DNA from: CAYXLW01 sp964466055
GTDB taxonomy: Bacteria > Patescibacteriota > Gracilibacteria > GCA-2401425
Length of the DNA stretch: 64,000 bases
Assembly (NCBI GenBank): GCA_964466055.1
Contig: CAYXLW010000001.1
Location: 124,001-188,000, forward strand
Direction: 5' to 3'
This document shows positions 45,342-55,800 of this stretch, piece by piece (the stretch's first letter is position 1; each line of letters starts with the position of its first letter). The notes under the pieces are model-generated. The model ran no database searches. It had not been told where the DNA came from and saw only the letters and a list, made by a program, of their open reading frames with translations. The translations under genes were made by a program, and so were the position numbers.

Positions 45342-45665
45342 TTATTTATTAAAAATATCAATTATAGTCCCCAAATTAAATGAACTAGAGCTATTTCTTA
45401 ACTTGCCAACTTCTTTAAGATTTTCTGATGCACCTTTTAAAAAGCTGAAATCAACATTAGAAAAAATCCTATAAGATAAATACATAGGAACAATAATCAA
45501 AACTAATACCCAAAATAATTTCCAAAATACTGCCCATTTAGCTCTTGTTTCTTGTTTTTCCAGAATACCCAAAATCTTCTCTAGTTTGTTCTCTATAACA
45601 AAAACACTATTTTCAAGTTCTAATAAAGGATTTTTAGGCTCTTGATGCTCTTCTTTATTTTCCAT
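45342..45665 (-). CDS. Small membrane protein with one transmembrane segment
   Basis: A 107-residue protein: a charged N-terminal helix with coiled-coil character (LELENSVFVIENKLEKILGI), a basic stretch (KQETRAKWAVFWK), one membrane helix (LFWVLVLIIVPMYLSY) and a short Ser/Asn-rich tail. It lies 70 bases downstream of gyrA on the same strand. I do not recognise the family; it may be a small structural membrane protein. Confidence 0.65.
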   Translation of the reverse strand: MENKEEHQEPKNPLLELENSVFVIENKLEKILGILEKQETRAKWAVFWKLFWVLVLIIVPMYLSYRIFSNVDFSFLKGASENLKEVGKLRNSSSSFNLGTIIDIFNK

Positions 45666-45735
45666 AGCTTGTTACTTAGAAAGTAATTTTTTCTATTATC
45701 TAAAATCAAAATTTTTTTAAAAATAGATTTAGAAA

Positions 45736-48372
45736 TTATTCAAATTGTAATTGATTCTCATCGCTCTCATCCTCATTTTCCTCATCTCCTACATTTCCTT
45801 CGTCTTCATCTTCTTTAGCAATAAGCATAATAGATGCAACTTTGTCAGTATCAGTCTTCATTCTCATAATAATAACTCCTTGAGTGGCTCTGCTTCTAGA
45901 TGGAATGTCATTCAAAGACATACGAATCATTAAGCCTTCTTTTGAGATAATCATCAAATCATGGCTTGATTCACTTTCTATAATTTTTGCTCCAGCAACT
46001 TTACCTGTCTTAGAAGTAAGATTTGCTACTTTAACTCCAGAACCTCCTCGGTTTTGTTCTCTATATTCAGAGATTTTTGTTAATTTCCCAAGTCCGTTTT
46101 CCATAACAGCAAGAAGATCTGTTTCTTCTGATTTTATCGCATCCATTTCTACTACAAAATCTCTTCCTTTAAGTCGTATTCCTCTAACTCCTGAGGCAGT
46201 TCGTCCCATAGATCTAACGTCTTCTTCTTTGAATCTTATAGATTTTCCTTCAGAAGTTACCATTATAATCATATCTTTCCCACTTGTTACTTTCACCCAT
46301 TCAAGAAAATTTTCATTCTTTAATTTTATAGCTATAAGTCCGCTTCTTCTTACATTTGCAAAAGATTCTAAATCTGTCTTTTTTACAGTTCCATCAGTTG
46401 TTGCCATGAACAAGTATTTTCCACCTTCTTTATTAGCAGTAAAATCTAGTACTGCTGTAATTTTTTCATCATTATCTAGTTGTAAAAAGTTAGGTAATGC
46501 TTGTCCTTTAGCTGTTCTTGTTGCTTGTGGGATTTCATAAACAGGTAGTTTGAAACATCTTCCTCTACTAGAGAAGAATAGTAAGTCATTATGATTTGTA
46601 GTATGAAATAAATCAGTAATGTAATCGTCATCATTGTTTTGTGCTCCTTTAATTCCTTTCCCTCCACGATGTTGTGACTTATAAGTGCTTGATGGAACAC
46701 GTTTAATATATCCTCTAGCAGAAATACTTACTACCATATCTTCATTAGGAATAACGTCTCTTGCTTCAAATTTGCCAAGCCCGTGAGCAACAATTTCTGT
46801 TTTTCTTTCATCTCCATATTTTTCACTTATCTCTGTAAATTCTTTGCTCATAATAGCTTTAATCTTCATAGGATCATCTAAAATTGATTTACATTCAGCA
46901 ATGAATGCAAGTTTTTCTTGTAGTTCATCAACTATTCTCTGTCTTTCAAGTCCTGCAAGAGTCTGCAACCTCATAGATAAAATCGCATCTGATTGAATTT
47001 CTGTGAAACTGAATACTCTTACTAATTCTTCTTTGGCCTCTTCTTTAGTTTTAGAAGCCCTAATAGTTGCGATTATTCTATCAATATCATCAAGTGCTTT
47101 TTTTAATCCTTCTAAAATATGAGCTCTTGCCTCAGCAATTTTCAGTTCATATTTTGTTCTTCTAGTAATTACTTCAAACCTATGAAGAATAAACTCCTCA
47201 AGGACAGATTTTAGGTTTAAAAGTTTTGGTTGCATTCCTCCTTCTGTAAGACATACCCAATTGAATCCAAATGAAGATTGAAGTGCAGTAAGCTTATATA
47301 ATTGGTTTAATATTTTATTTGGAAATGCATCTTTTTTCAATTCAACAACAACTCGTATTCCTTCTCGATTAGATTCATCTCGAATATCAGAGATACCTTG
47401 TAATCTTTTATCTCTAACTAAATCTGCAACATGCATAACTAAATTTGCTTTATTTACTTGATATGGAAGCTCATTAATAACAATAATAAATCTGCCATTC
47501 TTTTTTTCTTCTATATTTGCTCTACCTCTCATTAAAATAGATCCTCTCCCAGTATTATAAGCTTCACGGAGTGCGACTTTATCGTACATTACTCCAGCTG
47601 TAGGAAAGTCAGGTCCTTGGATGTGCTCAAGTAAATCATCAATAGTTGCTTCATGATTATCGAGTAGTGTCTGAAGTGCTGCAAAAACTTCTCTTAGATT
47701 ATGTGGAGGAATATTAGATGCCATTCCAACGGCAATTCCTGTTGTTCCATTTAACAGAAGCATTGGTAGTTTAGAAGGGAAAACACTTGGCTCTCTAAAT
47801 GAACCATCATAATTATCTCTAAAATCTACAGTTTCTTTTTCAAGATCAGAAAGAAGTTCAGCTGTAATTTTTTCCATTTTTGTTTCTGTATAACGCATTG
47901 CTGCTGCTCTATCTCCATCAATTGATCCAAAGTTACCTTGTCCTTTAACAAGTGTATATCTCATGGAAAAATCTTGTGCTAAACGTACCATTGCGTCGTA
48001 AACACTGGAATCTCCATGTGGATGATATTTACCAATTACTTCTCCGACTACTCTTGCTGACTTTACAAATTTTGCTCCAAAAGTTATTCCTAGTTTGTGC
48101 ATTGCAAATAAAATTCTTCGGTGTACCGGTTTTAGTCCATCTCTTACATCTGGTAATGCACGACTAACAATAACGGACATTGCATAAGAGAGATAAGATG
48201 TTTCCATTTCTTTAACAATGTTATGTCTACGAACATTGTCCGGAATTAGTTTTAATTCAGCATTCCCATTGTCATTATTTCCTTCATTATTTTCACTGTT
48301 GATATCTTCAAAATTAGATTTAACCTCATCTGGTTGAATGTCTTTTTTTGAAAAAGGAGAGTCGTCAGTCAT
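45736..48372 (-). CDS. gyrA: DNA gyrase subunit A
   Basis: Cleaves and rejoins DNA in negative supercoiling. The catalytic tyrosine is Y161 in AAAMRYTE. The quinolone-determining region reads GDSSVYDAMVRLAQ with Ser122 and Asp126 at the key positions, the susceptible-type residues. The C-terminal beta-pinwheel carries a GyrA box QHRGGKG, which distinguishes GyrA from ParC, plus a related QNRGGSGV. The first ~45 residues are an acidic Asn-rich extension, and the last ~30 are strongly acidic (EDEDEGNVGDEENEDESDEN). Length 878. gyrB is not in the window. Confidence 0.97.
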   Translation of the reverse strand: MTDDSPFSKKDIQPDEVKSNFEDINSENNEGNNDNGNAELKLIPDNVRRHNIVKEMETSYLSYAMSVIVSRALPDVRDGLKPVHRRILFAMHKLGITFGAKFVKSARVVGEVIGKYHPHGDSSVYDAMVRLAQDFSMRYTLVKGQGNFGSIDGDRAAAMRYTETKMEKITAELLSDLEKETVDFRDNYDGSFREPSVFPSKLPMLLLNGTTGIAVGMASNIPPHNLREVFAALQTLLDNHEATIDDLLEHIQGPDFPTAGVMYDKVALREAYNTGRGSILMRGRANIEEKKNGRFIIVINELPYQVNKANLVMHVADLVRDKRLQGISDIRDESNREGIRVVVELKKDAFPNKILNQLYKLTALQSSFGFNWVCLTEGGMQPKLLNLKSVLEEFILHRFEVITRRTKYELKIAEARAHILEGLKKALDDIDRIIATIRASKTKEEAKEELVRVFSFTEIQSDAILSMRLQTLAGLERQRIVDELQEKLAFIAECKSILDDPMKIKAIMSKEFTEISEKYGDERKTEIVAHGLGKFEARDVIPNEDMVVSISARGYIKRVPSSTYKSQHRGGKGIKGAQNNDDDYITDLFHTTNHNDLLFFSSRGRCFKLPVYEIPQATRTAKGQALPNFLQLDNDEKITAVLDFTANKEGGKYLFMATTDGTVKKTDLESFANVRRSGLIAIKLKNENFLEWVKVTSGKDMIIMVTSEGKSIRFKEEDVRSMGRTASGVRGIRLKGRDFVVEMDAIKSEETDLLAVMENGLGKLTKISEYREQNRGGSGVKVANLTSKTGKVAGAKIIESESSHDLMIISKEGLMIRMSLNDIPSRSRATQGVIIMRMKTDTDKVASIMLIAKEDEDEGNVGDEENEDESDENQLQFE

Positions 48373-48520
48373 AAATATTGAATTTTTAATTATAAATTTT
48401 AATCGATAATCTAGTAATTAGGCGAGGGTTTTATAAATCTTAAATATCTAAATAATATAAAGCCTAATTATACCTGCTGAATTGTATGTTTTTTATGTTC
48501 TTTAAACAAGAGAAATTACA

Positions 48521-48551
48521 TAAAAAATACAGGATTTAAAGCCCTGTATTT
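48521..48551 (-). terminator. Rho-independent terminator of ispDF
   Basis: Read on the minus strand: AAATACAGG (48551-48543), loop, CCTGTATTT (48533-48525), then a T-run TTT TATG. It follows the ispDF stop by 23 bases. Confidence 0.8.
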
Positions 48552-48574
48552 AATATATATTATCTCATAACTTT

Positions 48575-49711
48575 TCAACTAATCTTTATCAATTGAACAT
48601 GACAGAAACACTGTATTCCTTCTCCTTTTCCAAAAGATGTTAATTCTTCTCCTGAAGTACATGCAATTCCTATCTGAAATGAATTAATCCCTAATGTTTC
48701 AGCAATGATTTTTTTCATATTAGGAATATGATTTTCAAGTTTTGGTTCTTTTCCCTCAATTGTAATAGCAATATTTCCAATTGAATATCCAACTGATTTC
48801 ATGTTTTTATTTATATGTTCAAGATATTTGAGTGAATCTATTATTCCTTCATGGCACATTTTATCTGCATATAAAGAAAGAGATCCCTCTCCAATTGCAG
48901 TTCCAATTGCATTACATAAAGAATGTATAACAACATCTCCATCTGAATTTGCAGAAAAAGATTTATTATAAGGGATTTCTGCTCCTCCGATTAACAACGG
49001 TTTTTCTTTTTTCAAACTAAACTTGTGCGAATCATGTCCAATTCCAATACGTGTGTGTGCTTTAAAGAAAACCTCAGCAATTTGTAAATCTTGCACTGTT
49101 GTAATTTTTCTATTTTGAGGTGATGCTTTAACCACTTTTCCAAAAATGCCTATATTTTCTAAAACACTCATTTCATCTGTAAATTCTTTTTTCTTATTTT
49201 TGCATTTTTCAAGTGCGTTTATGAACAAATCTCTTTTAAATCCTTGTGGAGTTTCTGCTTCATAAACATCTTCTCTTGGAATATTTTTTTCAATTAATCC
49301 ATTGTTTACTTCCCATAAAGTAGAAGTTATTTTTCTGCCGATAAAAGCTGCATTATGTTTTCTTACAGATTTAATTGTTTCTAGGATTTCCTCTTTTGTT
49401 ACTAATGGATTAGCACCGTTATGCACAAGACAAATTTCTCCATTTGTTTCAATTACTCCCTTTGCAATGGACTCAAATCTTGTTTTTCCTCCAGGTATTA
49501 ATTTTTTTATTTTAGTAAAAGATTTTTTAAGAGGGGACATTTCTTCAATTTTATCTTCAGGGACTACTAAAATAATCTCATCGATTTCTTTTAAAATTTG
49601 AAATGGATAAATAGTTCTCATTAAAAGTGGTAGTCCTGCTAGAATTGTTTGCATTTTATTAGAGCCAAATCTCTCAGATTTTCCTGCAGCTCCTATTACA
49701 ACTGAGACCAT
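48575..49711 (-). CDS. ispDF: Bifunctional IspD/IspF (MEP pathway cytidylyltransferase and cyclodiphosphate synthase)
   Basis: Fuses two steps of the non-mevalonate isoprenoid pathway. The N-terminal IspD domain (~1-220) has the nucleotide-binding loop GAAGKSERFGSNKM. The C-terminal IspF domain (~222-378) begins TRIGIGHDSHKF (Asp and His metal ligands) and has ANSDGDVVIHSL with the third metal His. Differences from typical IspF are clear: the usual Gly-His-Ser-Asp is Ala-Asn-Ser-Asp, DALLGA is NAIGTA, and the KATTTE loop is ACTSGE. These changes resemble a divergent subgroup I recall from Patescibacteria, so activity should not be taken for granted. Length 378. Confidence 0.9.
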   Translation of the reverse strand: MVSVVIGAAGKSERFGSNKMQTILAGLPLLMRTIYPFQILKEIDEIILVVPEDKIEEMSPLKKSFTKIKKLIPGGKTRFESIAKGVIETNGEICLVHNGANPLVTKEEILETIKSVRKHNAAFIGRKITSTLWEVNNGLIEKNIPREDVYEAETPQGFKRDLFINALEKCKNKKKEFTDEMSVLENIGIFGKVVKASPQNRKITTVQDLQIAEVFFKAHTRIGIGHDSHKFSLKKEKPLLIGGAEIPYNKSFSANSDGDVVIHSLCNAIGTAIGEGSLSLYADKMCHEGIIDSLKYLEHINKNMKSVGYSIGNIAITIEGKEPKLENHIPNMKKIIAETLGINSFQIGIACTSGEELTSFGKGEGIQCFCHVQLIKIS

Positions 49712-49776
49712 AAGATATGGGATAGAGAGTAGAGAATGATAATATAATGATTATTTACAATAAATCAAATTTTAAG

Positions 49777-49808
49777 AAAGATGTGCCTTACAGGACACAT
49801 CTTCCCAC
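49777..49808 (-). terminator. Family B palindromic repeat acting as terminator of the giant gene
   Basis: AAGATGTG (49778-49785) with CACATCTT (49796-49803). It differs from the reverse complement of 43871-43902 by one base in 32. Read on the minus strand it lies downstream of the 2133-residue gene and is followed by TTCTTAAAATTT. Confidence 0.65.
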
Positions 49809-49880
49809 ATGGTTATTCTCTCACCTATTGTATAATTTAACCTTAAAATCAATTACTTAACAAAAAGCTTATAATATTTA

Positions 49881-52800
49881 TTATGGAGTTTTAATCCATG
49901 CTTGAGTAAGAGCTAGGGTAATTACTTTCAGTAAATTATTTTGATCTATATTTTCAGGCAACTCCCATTGAATATTTTTAAATTGATTTTTGTCTATTTC
50001 ATGTATCACCGAATCATTAGTTCCCCAAGCCTCAGCAAACATTATATCGTCTCCTTTTAAGTAAAAAGCGGCAAAATCATTCTCTGCTGAATGAGATACG
50101 TCGTAATATGCACGAATTCTATGAACAAGCTCTTGAAGTGTTTGTTCATTTTTTTCATAAAATTCTTTGATTTTTTCAAATCGTCCTATGAATTCCATTA
50201 AAGGTATATTCATTGTATTAATTACTCCTCCACCCCTCCAATATCCAAGCATATTTGGGAGAGCTCCAATAAAATTTGAATTTTCTCCTTGAAGTATTTC
50301 TTGAAAATAGTCTTCCAGTATATTTTTAGGAGGAATTTCAGAACTATCCATTGTTTCAAAATTCTCAAGTTTATGAAGAATCGTAAATGGAGTATATTTC
50401 TGTGTATAAGAGGGAGTGATGAATTTAGGTATTGTGGCATTTCCTAGTACTTGAATTTTTCTGTCTGTCAGATTAGTTCCTTCAACTACAATGGAAATTC
50501 CTTTATACTCTATTTTCATTTCATTTGGAGCTATCATTTCTACCTCAAAATTGCTTTGGTTATATTTTATAATGTTTTTATCATGCAAATTATTTGGATT
50601 TAATCCTAATACATTTGTAGCAAAATTTGGTATGTTTTTATTCAAATTTTCTCTTGTTACTTGCCTTTGTTTTTCATTTAGAACTTTATTTAGTTCATTA
50701 TATACTGCTCCTGGTATAGTTTGCCACAATCCTGCTGGAGGCACACTTGTCCAATTACCTGTGTTGAAAGTGGGGATATCAGCTGTAAGTTTTTCAACAA
50801 ATGCCTTTATAAGTCTATCTTTTTCTTTAGAAGTAGAAGTTTCAATATTAGAAATAACTCTTAACCAAAATCGCAAAGTAGAAGCATTAAGATCTATTTT
50901 TTCAGTTGTAGTTTTCAAGTATGCTACTATTTTATTAATTTCATCAGGGTTATTTGAGTTAAAATCTTTGCTGTTTAGTAAATCATTTAAATTAGTAATT
51001 TCTCTTGTTCCTTCAGCTTTTGCCATATTTTCATAAACAATTCCACTAGTTATACCAAGAGTTCTGTTTAAGGTAGTTCTTGCATTTGATCCAAAATCTA
51101 ATATTAATTTCTTTATAAATGCATCTACCAAAATTAGATTGTGAGGAGAAGTTGAATTATTAATATTTTGTGCTACTTGCCTCCACTGTGCGAGTAATGG
51201 AGGAGTGGTCTCTATTTTAGTTTGAGGATTTTCTAAAAATGCTGTGATTGTATTTATAATATTAATATCGTCTGAATTGAATTTCTTAGATAAAAGTTCA
51301 TTAACATTTGTTACAGGTTTAAAATCAATTCTATCTTGAATTGCTTTTATAAGAGGAGAATTCGGTGCTGTTAGATTTAAATTAGTTAATACGGTCATTG
51401 CGTCTGTGTCGTTATCAGGGAGTAGCATCACAAATTCACGTATTAAACTAGCTCCTCCGGATTTGTTAATTTTATCAGCGATTACTATCCACTCATTAGG
51501 AGCAGTAGGAGCAGTAGGAACAGTAGGAGCAAGTGGTATAAAGGTGATAAATTTATCTTTTATTTTTTCATCAAGTTCTGCATTCTTCTTAAAGAAATTT
51601 ATTATTGATTTATGATTAATTTTTGAGAAATCTTGTGTTGCTAAATCTGCAGTAGTTTTTATTTCAGGATTAAATGTCTTCTCAATTTTTTCTCTCAAAT
51701 ATTTTATAACTTCTGGGAAAGAGGAATTTACTCCTGGTGTAGCAAATGCATCCCATACTACTTGCTCTGAAGTAAAAACTCCTAATTTATATCCTTCCAT
51801 ATATACTGATAATAACCTCATATAAAGCATTTCATTTGCATAAACATGATCTCTTCCGAACGGATCAGGTATCTCTTTATTTTCGAGTTTAGTATGCATA
51901 TTCTCCCAGAATGTTTTAGCAACATCTCCTTGATTTTTATCGAGACCGATAAGAAGAATTTTTTCTAAATCTACAGGTTGAATTGGTTTTCCAGAGATAA
52001 AATTAAATAGTTTATCTATTAATGCAGGTGGATTAGTTTTATCATATAAAGCATTAATCTCATTAATGATTTTTTGCTTCATGTCTTCTATCTGAGTTGG
52101 AGTTTTAGGATAAGATTTACCTAAATCTTCTTTTGCTTTTATTAATATGTTTTGAACTAAAAATATGCTAAGTGCCGAGAATCTATTTTTATTATCTCCA
52201 CCTTCAATTTCTCCTCCAGAAATAATCTTTTCTAATGCACGCTTAGCTGTTACATTTTTTGCCTGATAATCTTGGCTTGGCATAGTGTTATCAAGTAATC
52301 CGAAAGTAATAGAATTTATTACATTAACGTTTAATCCAAATGCATCAAAGTGAAGCCATCCATAAATATCTTCATCCAAATCTTCATGTTTTGCAGATAA
52401 ATGATTAACAATATCTTTATATGCTGTGATTTCTTTAGGCAATAGTTCCCGTCCGGTATCTACTGGCTCATAGAAATCAGGTTGCATAATTCCTAAGTAA
52501 TTCTTTATTTCTTCAGCTGATCTTGCTATAAAATTAAATCCATCATTTAATTGTATTCCAATCTTTGCATTTTTTGCACTATTAAAAAGTTCTGTAGCAT
52601 AAGAAAGTAGCCCAGCATCATTTTTCTTAAGCTCATCCCAAGGGACATTTTGCCAAAAGAATGTGAATGTTCCATCTGGATTTTTAACCTTAAGTTCATC
52701 CAATAAAAATTTGGTTCCTTTTATAGCTATACCTTTAGTAAATTCAACCACTTCACCTCCATATTTCTTAATATATTCTATAACAGCCTTAGATTGATTT

Positions 52801-55800
52801 ATTCCTACTTGTTTAAGCCATTCAATGGTCATTTTTTCTTTAGTCCATCCATCGTATTTACTTACATCAGTAAATATCCATTCAGAGAATGATATAGTAG
52901 ATCTTGCATTTTTATCTGAAGCTCTATATTTAGTAGCATCTTCTGTCATTAACTTAAATCCTTCAAAGGCAGTTGATTTTGCACCTTGTTTGTCTCCCCT
53001 CTGAGCTCTAATCATTAATATTTTATATAAAGCCTTTGAAAGATCTTCCTCACTTAAACCAAGTTTATAAAAAGTATTTCTCATAGTACCTCCTTCATCT
53101 TGAGATAAAATTCTTGAAGGAATAACGGATTGACCTGTCTGAAGTTTGTTTATTTCAGATTCTATACTAACACTATTTTTCATTAACCTATCATTCAGAG
53201 ATAAACTTTTTTGATCTTGAGGAGAATCGCCAATAATGGAATCAATTATGGCTTCGGCTTTTAGTCTTTCTATAGCAGTAATAGCACTATTTTCTGGTTC
53301 TGTTGGTTTCCATCTTTTATCTATATTATTCCATCTGGACATATCTGAAAGTCCTGCCCATGCAGCAGCTTTATTAAATTGATTTTCTCCCCATGTTAGT
53401 ATTTTGTCAGCAGCCTCTACAGGATTTTTAGCTCCTGTGAGTGCCATAGCGCCTAATGCTCCCAATCCTAAAGTTGTTGCTAATTTTGTGTTATTTAGTG
53501 CTCCAATTGTAAGAAGTCCAATTATTGTCGCTTTCATCCCTCCAGTTAACCCTCCCCACCATTCATTTAATCCTCCTTTGTCCATAGATTTTTGGTATTT
53601 TTTTGCTGCATTATCTAAAGCAATTTGGCTTGAGTTATCTTCATGTATATTAACTTCTTTAGTTTGGCTTGTTATTGCAATTACTATTTGTTTCTTTTCA
53701 TGTTCGGTTTTAGCGTTCATTATCGTTTCATAGGCTTTTAGTGCTTTTGGATCATTTTGTATAGCTTGAAATCGCTGTAAATTTTCCATTCTTGTTACAT
53801 CATATATAGTTCCAAGTTTTTGTTGTTTAATAAGCTCTGCTGTTTTTGTAGGATTAACTAATTCTTTGTTTTCAGTACTAAGATCACAATATTTTGTAAG
53901 AGCTTCACATTCATCATATGTAGCCCTCATTTTGTTTTGCATATTTTCTATAATTTTCCTTATCCCAGGTTTCCCTATCCCTTCAAATTCTGAGCCTTTT
54001 AGTTTTTTGTCAATAAACTTAGAATTATGTTTCCAAATAGTATCAGCAACTTCATCTATATCCGTACCTAATGTTGATGATGAAGAAGTGCCTTTGTTTA
54101 TTAAATCTTTTTCAAAAACTGCTTTAGCTCCATCATAACAAGTATCAAGTACATCTTCTTTAAATGATTCTTTTTTTTCGTATTTTCTAGTTTTTATTTC
54201 TGTAAGGAATTTTTCAATTGGTTTTATAATTGAAGCACTAGTTTTATCAATAGCATTTTTTCTAAGATAAAGTGCATTTATATCTATTTCGTAATGAAGA
54301 TCATAATTATATTTATTTAAAAACACACTTGCTGTATTTGCTGCAATTCTTGCATTTAGCATATCAGTCAATTTTTTGTGTTTTTCAATTAGCACATTTA
54401 TAGCTTTGTCAGTTTCTGTTACTGGAGCTGGAATAAGTGTTAATCCTCTATGCCCTAATTTTCTTAGCAAATCTCTAATCCCATCTCGTTTCTTTGTGAT
54501 TTTTATATGAATTGCCCCATAATCTCCTGTCATTATGGATTCTGTATTGAATAAATAATTTTCAGCAACTTCTTTATCAAGCTTATTAATTTCTGCTTTA
54601 TTTTCCTGATACTTTTTAAGCTCTGCTTGAGTAGTGACTTTATCATAATCTTCCTTTGTTTCTTGAAGATCTTTTTTTATTGTTTCATAAGTTAGCTCCT
54701 CTCCATTTTTAGTTTTATTCTTGAAAATAGGAGCTATTTTAAGTGAACCTTCGCTAAATTCAGCTAATTTTGATCGGCTTTGAATTGATTCTTTTAAACT
54801 TTGTATGGGTGCAACATTTGAAAGAACAATGTTGTGTAGTTTAAATTGATTTATATAGAATTGCACTTTTTTATGAGCTGGATTTCCAGGATCTGCATCT
54901 TTAATATTCCCATAATCATCGAGGCTAATGTTAGGAATACAATCCAAAATATCTAAAAAATTTTGTTTGGCTTTATTTTTGATCTCTTCTTTTGTCATAT
55001 CATCATTGAGGTTTTCAATAAGGTCTTTTTCATATTTATATGCTTTTGAAGTCTGATCAAACAACAAAACATTTACTTCAACTATTGGGTCAGGGCTTGT
55101 AGAGGGAGTAACAACAGGTGTAACTGTTATAGGGATTGTTCCAAGTGCAGGAGCAAGAGGATTATATTTAGGAGGAAGCCCTTTTAATTTATCCTCATAT
55201 AATACTTTTGCTTGTTTTTTTGCAATTACTGTATTAAACGCATCTTTTACTTTTGCATTTGTTACAGTAGCAGTTGTAACACCTCCTAATTCTGCACCTA
55301 ATTCAGCTTTAAGCACATCTTTAAACTTCTCATTCTTAATACAATATTTATCTACAAAAGAACCGACTGTTAATGCTCCCATAGGATCAAATAAATCTGT
55401 TATTAATTGAGTTGGGCTTGCAGCAGTAATTTCTTTCCACTCGTAGTTTGCACTTGATTTTAAATTTATATATGCACCAGCACTTGCTAATTGTGTTTGG
55501 TATCTTTTATTTCTTAATATTAATTTTAAAAGATTTACTGTGATTTCTGAATTAGAACTTAATTTAAAAGTTTCTTTTTCGAAGAAAAGATGGTCATTCA
55601 TTTGTATTTTTTCTACAACTTCTATTAATAAAGTTGCATCTTCTTCTAAAGTTTTTTGTTCTATGGTTTTTTCTAAATTATAACCACTTTCAGGCCCCAT
55701 ACATGCTATAAGAATAGGTGCTATACCAAGTCCAGTCGGTGTTGGTGTAAGCGTTTGGTTGGTTCCATCAAAATGATCAGTTGAAAATAATAAAGAATAA

